A stretch of DNA of 36,264 bases from assembly GCA_002481295.1 (NCBI GenBank), contig DLDU01000046.1, positions 1-36,264 of the forward strand, in the 5' to 3' direction. This DNA is from Prevotella sp. UBA7764 (GTDB taxonomy: Bacteria; Bacteroidota; Bacteroidia; Bacteroidales; Bacteroidaceae). Made by a program: the position numbers and the translations under genes. Below the pieces are notes generated by a model. It searched no databases, had not been told where the DNA came from, and worked only from the letters and a program-made list of their open reading frames with translations. Shown here piece after piece: positions 30,099-36,264 of the stretch (its first letter is position 1; the number at the start of each line of letters is the position of its first letter).

Positions 30099-31112
30099 TT
30101 ACTGGTTGAGCAGTGAAGCGGCATAAGAGTCTACGATACCCAAGAGATGCTTTCCTTTGTCGCAGACGAGTACCGAATGGATCTTGTACTGGTGCATGAC
30201 GCGCTGTATCTCTGTGATCTTTGTCGATGGTGAGACGATTTTCGGCGTACGTGTCATGATCTCGCTCACCGTGTGGTCGAAGAAACGGGCCTGCCATTTC
30301 TCCATGGCTCGGCGTATGTCGCCGTCGGTGATCAGTCCGACAACACGGTTGTCGCTGTCGAGCGACACGCCCATGCCCAGCAGTCCTTTCGAGACGTTGA
30401 TGATGGCTTTGCCGAGGTTCATGTCTTCGGGGATGATCGGAAGGTCTTCTGTGCGCATGACATCCTCGGCTTTGGTCAACAGTCGCTTGCCGAGCTCGCC
30501 GCCCGGATGGAACTGTGCGAAGTCGCGGGGGCGGAAGTCACGCACCTGCATCAGCGCGATGGCGAGTGCGTCGCCCATCGCCAGTGCAGCCGTCGTGGAG
30601 GATGTGGGCGCAAGGTTCAACGGACAAGCCTCGTGATCAACAAACACTTTGATATGGATCTCTGAGTATTTGGCCAGTAGCGACTCGGGATTACGACTCA
30701 TGCCAATAATGGGGACGTGCATGTGCAACAGAATTGGCACAAAACGCAACAACTCATCAGTCTGACCGGAATTGCTGATGGCCAGCACGATGTCGTCGGG
30801 TGTCATCACGCCGAGGTCGCCATGATAGGCATCAAGAGGATTGATGAAAAAGGCTGGAGTGCCCGTGGAGGACAGCGTAGCGGCAATCTTGGCGCCGACA
30901 TTTCCACTTTTTCCTACTCCCGTGACAATGATCTTGCCACGGCAGCGATACATCATATCGACAGCTTTCTCAAAGTTTTCGTCGAGCTGGGGAATGAGAT
31001 CAAGGACGGCCTGAGCCTCTTCACGCAGACAGCGTGCGGCATATTCTCTGGCATGATGCAATCGTTCTTCGGGCGTGGTCTTTACTTTTTCTGTTTTTAT
31101 CTCTTTGTTCAT
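30099..31112 (-). CDS. kdsD: Arabinose-5-phosphate isomerase (KdsD/KpsF family)
   Basis: 337 residues, near the 328 of E. coli KdsD. It turns ribulose-5-phosphate into arabinose-5-phosphate, the substrate of KdsA for Kdo synthesis. The N-terminal SIS domain (about 30-195) shows IIVTGVGKSGNVGAKIAATLSSTGTPAFF, LAISNSGQTDELL and STTAALAMGDALA. Two CBS domains follow (about 215-330: VMRTEDLPIIPED, then VGLITDGDIRRAM, and IMTRTPKIVSP, then HSVLVCD). It lies 47 bases after kdsA, so the two Kdo genes are adjacent. Confidence 0.96.
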   Translation of the reverse strand: MNKEIKTEKVKTTPEERLHHAREYAARCLREEAQAVLDLIPQLDENFEKAVDMMYRCRGKIIVTGVGKSGNVGAKIAATLSSTGTPAFFINPLDAYHGDLGVMTPDDIVLAISNSGQTDELLRFVPILLHMHVPIIGMSRNPESLLAKYSEIHIKVFVDHEACPLNLAPTSSTTAALAMGDALAIALMQVRDFRPRDFAQFHPGGELGKRLLTKAEDVMRTEDLPIIPEDMNLGKAIINVSKGLLGMGVSLDSDNRVVGLITDGDIRRAMEKWQARFFDHTVSEIMTRTPKIVSPSTKITEIQRVMHQYKIHSVLVCDKGKHLLGIVDSYAASLLNQ

Positions 31113-31159
31113 CTGTTGTTCTCCTCTGAATGATGGTGACGCTTGTTGTTCTTGGTTGT

Positions 31160-31918
31160 TTATTTCAAAAGCGGCAGCAGAGTTGCTTCGAGCTTGTCCA
31201 GTTCTATCATATTGGCGGCGTCGGACAGTCCCTCATCAGGATTGGGATGTGTCTCGAAGAAATAGCCGGTGGCACCGAAAGCTTTTGCCGCAAGTGCCAT
31301 GCTGGGTACAAACTTGCGGTCGCCGATCGTCTTGCCGTCTCCGGCAGAAGGGCGTTGCACGCTGTGGGTGCAGTCCATGATCACCGTGGGCACAATGTCG
31401 AGCATATCGGCGATGTTGCGGAAGTCCACGACAAGGTTGTTATAGCCAAAGCAATTGCCGCGCTCGGTGAGCCAAACCTCCTTGGCACCGCTGTCCTGTG
31501 CTTTTTCCACGGGATAGCGCATGTCGCGTCCCGAAAGGAACTGTGCCTTCTTGATGTTGACAATGCGTCCCGTCTTGGCGGCAGCCACGAGCAGGTCGGT
31601 CTGTCGGCACAGGAAAGCCGGAATCTGCAATACGTCACACACCTCACCGGCCGGCTCTGCTTGCCAAGCCTCATGGATGTCGGTGGTGATTCTCAACTGA
31701 TATTTGCGCTTCACATCGGCCAGCATCTCCAGTCCGCGCTCCAGTCCCGGTCCACGGAATGAGTGGAGTGAGGTGCGGTTGGCCTTATCAAATGAGGCCT
31801 TAAAAATAATATCGATGTCATATTTGGCGTTGAGTCTGACAAGCTCTTGCGCTACGGTGTCGAGCAAAGAGGCAGACTCGATGACACAAGGTCCGGCAAT
31901 GACTACGGGTTTTTGCAT
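31160..31918 (-). CDS. kdsA: 3-deoxy-8-phosphooctulonate synthase
   Basis: 252 residues from the ATG at 31918. An ATG at 31948 is in frame, but it lies on the -7 box (31953 to 31946), so it cannot be in the transcript. KdsA joins arabinose-5-phosphate and phosphoenolpyruvate to give Kdo-8-phosphate for lipopolysaccharide. Motifs: AGPCVIES, FKASFDKANRTS, RGPGLERGL, ITTDIHEAWQAEP, FLCRQTDLLVAA and VIMDCTHSVQRP. Cys11 in AGPC, together with the later His, Glu and Asp, marks the metal-dependent class (as in Aquifex), not the metal-free E. coli type, which has Asn there. Confidence 0.96.
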   Translation of the reverse strand: MQKPVVIAGPCVIESASLLDTVAQELVRLNAKYDIDIIFKASFDKANRTSLHSFRGPGLERGLEMLADVKRKYQLRITTDIHEAWQAEPAGEVCDVLQIPAFLCRQTDLLVAAAKTGRIVNIKKAQFLSGRDMRYPVEKAQDSGAKEVWLTERGNCFGYNNLVVDFRNIADMLDIVPTVIMDCTHSVQRPSAGDGKTIGDRKFVPSMALAAKAFGATGYFFETHPNPDEGLSDAANMIELDKLEATLLPLLK

Positions 31919-31945
31919 GATCAACTGTCTTAGACTAAAACTGTG

Positions 31946-31953
31946 CAAAGTTA
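31946..31953 (-). promoter_or_regulatory. -7 box of kdsA
   Basis: Minus-strand TAACTTTG followed by CAC. It decides the kdsA start: transcription would begin near 31939, before the ATG at 31918. Confidence 0.7.
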
Positions 31954-32136
31954 CTAAGTTTTATCTGAAAGACCAAATTTATGGGAGAATACCTTATTAT
32001 ATATAAGGAATTCCAAACCGTAATCATGGCCGAGAAGGAGGCTATAAGTTGACGACAAGCCAAGAACTATGGTGTGAGCCTCCTGACGAGAAAAGAATAA
32101 AGCCGGTGATAATTTCAGTTTCTCGTAAAAACTCGC

Positions 32137-32144
32137 TACCTTTG
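32137..32144 (+). promoter_or_regulatory. -7 box of fmt
   Basis: TACCTTTG followed by CA, 18 bases before the chosen fmt start. The longer open frame that begins at 32049 starts upstream of it and is rejected. Confidence 0.65.
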
Positions 32145-32162
32145 CAAAGAGAAAAAATAGCA

Positions 32163-33149
32163 ATGACGATGAACAAAAAAGATCTGAAAATCATATTCAT
32201 GGGCACACCGGAGTTTGCCGTTGGCACGCTCCGCCGCTTAGTAGAGGATGGATACAATATCGTGGCTGTGGTCACGCAACCCGACAAGCCCGTCGGACGG
32301 CACCAAGATCACCTTCAGCCCTCTGAGGTCAAACGCTATGCAACAGAGCAGGGCATCCCGGTCTTGCAGCCTGTAAAAATGAAAGATCCCGCCTTTGTCG
32401 AGCAGTTGGCTGCTTATCATGCCGATCTGCAAGTGGTCGTAGCCTTCCGCATGTTGCCGGAGGTTGTCTGGTCCATGCCACGCTTCGGCACTTTCAATGT
32501 TCACGCAGCCTTACTTCCGCAGTATCGTGGCGCCGCACCTATCAACTGGGCCATCATCAATGGCGAGACGATGACGGGCGTGACGACCTTTTTCCTTGAC
32601 AAGGACATCGACACGGGACGCATTATCCTGCAAAAGAAATTCCCTATCCCTGACGACGCCGACGTGGAATACGTCTACGACGGACTGATGCATTTAGGCG
32701 CGGACATCGCGGAAGAGACGATCAACCTCGTACTCGATGGTGACGGACACGTTGACTCCACCGACCAAAACCAGCTGACAGCAACCGACTGTGAACTGCA
32801 TCCGGCCCCGAAGATCTTCAAAGATACCTGCAAGATCGACTGGACGAAGAAAGCAAAGCAGGTCTATGACTTTGTCAGAGGCTTGTCCCCCTACCCTTGC
32901 GCCTGGACTACCATGCAACCGGCAAACGGAGAAACAGGCAAAGCCAACACTTACAAGATCTTCAAAACAACCAAAACCGGCATCGCCTGCACAGAGAAGC
33001 CCGGTACCGTCAGCGTGCGCAAGAACCAGCTGCTCGTCGCTTGCTCCGACGAATGGCTGTCGATAGAGGAATTGCAACCAGCCGGTAAGAAGCGTATGCC
33101 CGCCACCGCTTTCCTCAACGGTATCCATTCTGAACTGACCTGCATCTGA
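32163..33149 (+). CDS. fmt: Methionyl-tRNA formyltransferase
   Basis: 328 residues from the ATG at 32163 (an ATG at 32169 is also possible). Fmt formylates initiator Met-tRNA with 10-formyl-tetrahydrofolate. The catalytic core is plain: IIFMGTPEFAVGTLRRL at the start, VTQPDKPVGR, then FNVHAALLPQYRGAAPINWAIINGE with the catalytic Asn and His, followed by TGVTTFFLDKDIDTG with the catalytic Asp. The C-terminal OB-like tRNA-binding part starts at about 200. It pairs functionally with def at 10 kb. It is followed by a convergent ROK kinase gene and a shared terminator. Confidence 0.97.
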   Translation: MTMNKKDLKIIFMGTPEFAVGTLRRLVEDGYNIVAVVTQPDKPVGRHQDHLQPSEVKRYATEQGIPVLQPVKMKDPAFVEQLAAYHADLQVVVAFRMLPEVVWSMPRFGTFNVHAALLPQYRGAAPINWAIINGETMTGVTTFFLDKDIDTGRIILQKKFPIPDDADVEYVYDGLMHLGADIAEETINLVLDGDGHVDSTDQNQLTATDCELHPAPKIFKDTCKIDWTKKAKQVYDFVRGLSPYPCAWTTMQPANGETGKANTYKIFKTTKTGIACTEKPGTVSVRKNQLLVACSDEWLSIEELQPAGKKRMPATAFLNGIHSELTCI

Positions 33150-33187
33150 TTATGCACTGCACAGCCGCCTTTCCGGTACGTTCTGTT

Positions 33188-33207
33188 CGTCGAATTATAA
33201 TTCGACG
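33188..33207. repeat. Perfect 20-bp palindrome
   Basis: The two 10-bp halves are exact reverse complements, centred between 33197 and 33198 (core TCGAATTATAATTCGA). It lies in the short interval between the convergent fmt and glucokinase genes, 27 bases before a GC-rich terminator. Confidence 0.8.
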
Positions 33208-33233
33208 CCGCCCGCAGTGCCCAATAGACAAAA

Positions 33234-33266
33234 AGAGCCGCCCCGTATGGAGCGGCTCTCTGTTTT
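33234..33266. terminator. Bidirectional terminator between fmt and the glucokinase gene
   Basis: Stem AGAGCCGC (33234-33241) with GCGGCTCT (33252-33259), with A residues on the left and T residues on the right, so it can end transcription from both convergent genes. Confidence 0.8.
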
Positions 33267-33280
33267 CTGTCAAGCCTTGC

Positions 33281-34258
33281 TTAGATGTCCCAGCCCACAG
33301 CGGAAGCACCGAGCACAGCAGCTGAGCTGCCATCCAATCCGCTGACGAGGAACTTAGCCTTGCCCTTGAAGATAGGCAGTACATGCTCGTCGTAGCTCTT
33401 CTTGATAGGATCCATCAACAAATCACCAGCCTTAGTCAGACCACCAAAGAAGATGAAGGCCTCTGGAGAAGAGAAGGCGGCAAAGTCTGCACAAGCCTCA
33501 CCCAGCATCTCACCTGTGAAGTCGTAGATCTGCTTGGCAAGCTTATCGCCCTTGCCGGCTGCGATGCTCACATCAAGAGAAGTGATGTCCTTCGGATTCA
33601 GATCACGCAGCAGAGATGGTGTGTCTGTCGTGTCAAGGAACTCACGTGCCGTACGGGCCACACCCGTTGCTGAGCAGTATGCTTCCAAACAACCATGGCG
33701 GCCACAGCCACAGAGACGTCCGTTCTCACGACGCATGATGACATGACCCAACTCACCGGCAAAGCCATCGCAACCATAGACCACCTTGCCATCAATGACA
33801 ATACCGGAGCCTACACCTGTACCCAGCGTGATGTCGATGAAGTTCTTCATACCTCTTGCCACACCGTAAGTCATCTCACCGATAGCGGCTGCGTTGGCAT
33901 CATTGGTCAGAGCCACGGGAATACCCAGCTCCTTGGAGAACATATCTGCCAATGGCACGATACCATTATGGCCCCAAGCCAAGTTTGGCGCAAATTCTAT
34001 CGTGCCCTTGTAGTAGTTACCGTTAGGTGCGCCGATACCCATTGCCTTGATCTTGTCAATGCCGCCCACCTGATCAATGATTATATGAAGTGCCTCTACG
34101 GAAGCCTTCACATAGTCCTTCACCTTATCGTAACCCTGAGTCTTAATAGCTGTAGTTGCCTTGATGTCACCACGGCTGTCCACGATACCAAACACAGAGT
34201 TGGTACCACCGAGATCCAGTCCAATGACGTAAGGCTTCAATAATTCTTGCTCATTCAT
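33281..34258 (-). CDS. ROK-family glucokinase
   Basis: 325 residues. The ATPase fold shows an N-terminal phosphate-binding loop VIGLDLGGTNSVFGIVD, the sugar-binding GIGAPNGNY, PVALTNDANAAAIGE with the catalytic Asp, and DITLGTGVGSGIVIDGK. The zinc motif GHVIMRRENGRLCGCGRHGCLEAY (CGCGRHGC) is typical of ROK kinases. A -7 box (TATCTTTG, 34298 to 34291 on the minus strand) lies 32 bases before the start. The substrate is probably glucose, but other hexoses are possible for this family. Confidence 0.95.
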   Translation of the reverse strand: MNEQELLKPYVIGLDLGGTNSVFGIVDSRGDIKATTAIKTQGYDKVKDYVKASVEALHIIIDQVGGIDKIKAMGIGAPNGNYYKGTIEFAPNLAWGHNGIVPLADMFSKELGIPVALTNDANAAAIGEMTYGVARGMKNFIDITLGTGVGSGIVIDGKVVYGCDGFAGELGHVIMRRENGRLCGCGRHGCLEAYCSATGVARTAREFLDTTDTPSLLRDLNPKDITSLDVSIAAGKGDKLAKQIYDFTGEMLGEACADFAAFSSPEAFIFFGGLTKAGDLLMDPIKKSYDEHVLPIFKGKAKFLVSGLDGSSAAVLGASAVGWDI

Positions 34259-34290
34259 TGCTTTTGGTTTTATCGATTGTGTTTCTGTTG

Positions 34291-34298
34291 CAAAGATA
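34291..34298 (-). promoter_or_regulatory. -7 box of the ROK kinase gene
   Basis: Minus-strand TATCTTTG followed by CAAC, upstream of the start codon at 34258. Confidence 0.65.
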
Positions 34299-34423
34299 AT
34301 AAAACATTTGAAAACTCTACTACTTTGAGATGAATTTTAACTGATACAGCACAAAAAAGAGTCTTTTTACCATCACAGACACACACTTGACAAACGATTG
34401 AGACATATATTTTTCTAAAAACA

Positions 34424-34455
34424 TTTGCATAGGACAAAAAGAATTGTTATCTTTG
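34424..34455 (+). promoter_or_regulatory. Promoter of the TsaC/Sua5-type gene
   Basis: TTTG at 34424-34427 and TATCTTTG at 34448-34455 are 20 bases apart, a standard Bacteroidetes pair. The start codon follows at 34479; a longer frame from 34425 begins on the promoter and is rejected. Confidence 0.75.
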
Positions 34456-34478
34456 CTTGGAAAACGAACAACTATAAA

Positions 34479-35048
34479 ATGACACAAGAAGAAGATATCA
34501 AAAACGCCGTGGAAGTGCTTCGCCGTGGAGGCGTCATTCTCTACCCCACTGACACGGTTTGGGGCATCGGCTGTGATGCCACGAACGCTGAGGCTGTAGC
34601 CCGTGTCTACCAAATCAAGCATCGCGACGATTCCAAGGCTCTCATCTGCCTCGTAGACTCTGATGCCCGCCTGCAACGCTATGTGCGCAATGTGCCTGCA
34701 GTAGCTTGGGATTTGCTCGATGCTGTTGTCAAGCCCACAACGATTATCCTCGACGGTGCCGTCAACCTGGCACCGAACCTTATCGCAGGAGACGGCAGCA
34801 TCGCGCTGCGCATCACCAAAGAGCCTTTCTCGCATGAACTGTGCTATCGGTTCCAGAAAGCACTCGTCAGCACCAGCGCCAACATCAGCGGGCAGCCCGC
34901 TGCACAAAACTTTGCCGACATCGCGCCCGAACTTCTTGACGCTGTTGACTATGTCTGCTTCTCACGCCGCCAAGAGCATAAGCCCCACACACCCAGTTCC
35001 ATCATCAAACTTGGGCCGCAGGGAGAAGTGACCATCATCAGAAAATAA
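34479..35048 (+). CDS. L-threonylcarbamoyladenylate synthase (TsaC/YrdC/YciO family)
   Basis: 189 residues from the ATG at 34479. These proteins make threonylcarbamoyl-AMP from threonine, bicarbonate and ATP for the t6A37 modification of tRNA. The YrdC domain is shown by GGVILYPTDTVWGIGCDATN, RVYQIKHRDDSKALICLV (with the KxR-type basic residues) and the C-terminal ALVSTSANISGQPA. It lacks the extra Sua5 C-terminal domain. The sequence alone does not settle whether it is TsaC or the paralogue YciO, so I leave the symbol empty. Confidence 0.9.
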   Translation: MTQEEDIKNAVEVLRRGGVILYPTDTVWGIGCDATNAEAVARVYQIKHRDDSKALICLVDSDARLQRYVRNVPAVAWDLLDAVVKPTTIILDGAVNLAPNLIAGDGSIALRITKEPFSHELCYRFQKALVSTSANISGQPAAQNFADIAPELLDAVDYVCFSRRQEHKPHTPSSIIKLGPQGEVTIIRK

Positions 35049-35152
35049 CTTCGCAAAATACTGCTGATATATTCACGTCTGTAAAAACACAAATGAATAT
35101 ATGGCTACACATATTATATAATAAGGTATAAGTTCTATAAAGTAAGAAGAAA

Positions 35153-36264
35153 GTGACTTTCAATCAAATCCTCGAGTGGAAAAACCACAACCTGACAGAG
35201 CGACAGATGACCAGCATACTGGCGTTCTTCATCGGCATACTCTCCGCTGTGGCAGCATACGTTCTGCATCAGCTCATCCACCTGATAGAGCGTCTGCTCA
35301 CCGAGGATTTCCTGACCAATGCCGTCAACTGGCTTTATCTTGTCTTTCCAGTTATTGGTATCTGGCTCACCTCCTTATTTATAAAATACGTCGTTCGTGA
35401 CAATATCTCACACGGTATCACCCGTGTTCTCTATGCCATCTCGACCAAGCGCTCATGTCTGAAGCGTCACAACTGCTGGTCGTCGGTGGTAGCCTCCGCC
35501 ATTACCATCGGCTTTGGTGGATCTGTGGGTGCCGAGGCTCCTATCGTCTTGACGGGATCGGCCATCGGTTCCAATCTTGGACAGCTCTTCCACATGGACA
35601 AGCGCACGCTGATGTTGCTGGTAGGCTGCGGTGCCGCGGCTGCTATCTCCGGCATCTTCAAAGCTCCTATCGCCGGCCTTGTCTTCACACTGGAAGTGTT
35701 GATGATTGACATGTCGATGGCTTCGCTGATCCCTATTCTGATTGCCAGCATCACTGCCGACATCTTTTCCTATGTCTTCACTGGCACCTCTACCCTCTTC
35801 AACTTTACCCTACAGTCGCCGTTCAGCGTAGAGCGCGTTCCGGCAAGCATATTGCTCGGACTGGTATGCGGTGTGATGAGCCTTTATTTCATGCGTGCCA
35901 TGAATTTCTGTGAAGGACAGTTTGCCAAGATGAAACAGCATCCCTACCGAAAACTCTTCGTAGGAGGTATCACCCTGAGCACACTGATCTTCTTCTTCCC
36001 ATCGCTCTATGGTGAAGGTTACACGACACTGGGGACATTCATTACCGGGAAAACTGTCACAGACTGGAGCCAAGTGATGAACGGCTCTTTGTTCTATGGT
36101 CACAACGAGCTGCTGCCTCTTTATATCGGCCTCGTCATGCTCACAAAGGTCATCGCCACGTCTTCTACCAATGGGGCAGGCGGTTGCGGTGGTACCTTCG
36201 CGCCGTCTCTGTTTGTAGGTGGCTTCGCAGGCTTTCTCTTTGCCCGGCTTTGGAACATGCAGCA
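35153..36264 (+). CDS. ClC-family chloride channel or transporter, partial at window end
   Basis: About 370 residues from a GTG at 35153 with no stop before the window ends; a stop in the same frame at 35138 limits the start. Several hydrophobic helices are visible, including MTSILAFFIGILSAVAAYVL and LYLVFPVIGIWLTSLFI. The ClC selectivity motifs are GGSVGAEAP (usual G(K/R)EGP region; the charged residue before Glu is Ala here) and GGTFAPSLFVGG (GxFxP). A CBS tail, if any, lies outside. It could move chloride, fluoride or another anion. It follows the TsaC-type gene by 104 bases. Confidence 0.93.
   Translation, partial: MTFNQILEWKNHNLTERQMTSILAFFIGILSAVAAYVLHQLIHLIERLLTEDFLTNAVNWLYLVFPVIGIWLTSLFIKYVVRDNISHGITRVLYAISTKRSCLKRHNCWSSVVASAITIGFGGSVGAEAPIVLTGSAIGSNLGQLFHMDKRTLMLLVGCGAAAAISGIFKAPIAGLVFTLEVLMIDMSMASLIPILIASITADIFSYVFTGTSTLFNFTLQSPFSVERVPASILLGLVCGVMSLYFMRAMNFCEGQFAKMKQHPYRKLFVGGITLSTLIFFFPSLYGEGYTTLGTFITGKTVTDWSQVMNGSLFYGHNELLPLYIGLVMLTKVIATSSTNGAGGCGGTFAPSLFVGGFAGFLFARLWNMQ

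Noticed and set aside
1..36264. tRNA, rRNA or insertion sequence in the window
   Set aside because: No cloverleaf with a T-loop pattern, no rRNA stretch and no transposase or integrase frame was recognised by reading; a covariance search was not possible.

Overview
The window looks like chromosomal DNA from a Bacteroidales bacterium, most likely in or near Prevotella. Many genes are preceded by the Bacteroidetes-type -7 box (TAnnTTTG). Several proteins belong to families I know mainly from this group (DUF4348, DUF4248, DUF6169). Core genes such as pheS, murB, def, ruvX, greA, fmt, kdsA, kdsD, zapA and rny also have a Bacteroidales flavour. The species cannot be fixed from sequence reading alone.

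Left part (1-7.1 kb) is an accessory island. It opens with the 5' portion of a type I restriction HsdR gene on the minus strand, cut by the window edge. A plus-strand replication-like cassette follows: a 119-residue unknown, a DUF3987-like ATPase-related protein, a CHC2/TOPRIM DnaG-like primase and a DUF4248 protein, the last three joined by ATGA overlaps. A 136-residue orphan, a two-gene unit (50-residue basic protein plus a DUF6169-like protein) and a 48-residue minus-strand gene complete it. The island carries four arrays of short tandem repeats with periods of 8, 9, 9-10 and 11 bp. Two of these are arranged as large inverted repeats, including a 151-bp structure symmetric around base 2603. 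No integrase, relaxase or transposase is visible.

The rest is mostly housekeeping. Minus strand 7.1-11.2 kb: SPOR lipoprotein, ruvX, def, a large TPR protein and greA, probably one transcript. Plus strand 11.4-12.4 kb: YtxH-like, holin-like membrane and small basic proteins, followed by a promoter-terminator pair that may make a short RNA. Minus strand 12.7-15.5 kb: DUF4348 lipoprotein, murB and a PhnP-like metallo-hydrolase. Plus strand 15.6-18.6 kb: pheS and a membrane-anchored MutS-like ATPase. A gene-poor stretch of about 700 bp with repeats and a long hairpin leads to a transmembrane one-component regulator (periplasmic sugar-binding-type sensor, membrane helix, half an AraC domain).

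From 20.8 to 24.8 kb the minus strand carries rfbA, a Wzc-type tyrosine autokinase with a tail of 19 tyrosines, and a HAD protein: surface polysaccharide functions. From 25.0 to 28.6 kb the plus strand has an unknown 210-residue protein, a ZapB-like coiled coil overlapping zapA, RNase Y, and a LuxR-type regulator with a degenerate receiver. The minus strand then has kdsA and kdsD (Kdo synthesis) and a secreted phospholipase D family protein. The last 4 kb hold fmt (+), a ROK glucokinase (-), a TsaC/Sua5 protein (+) and the start of a ClC chloride channel (+) that runs off the end.
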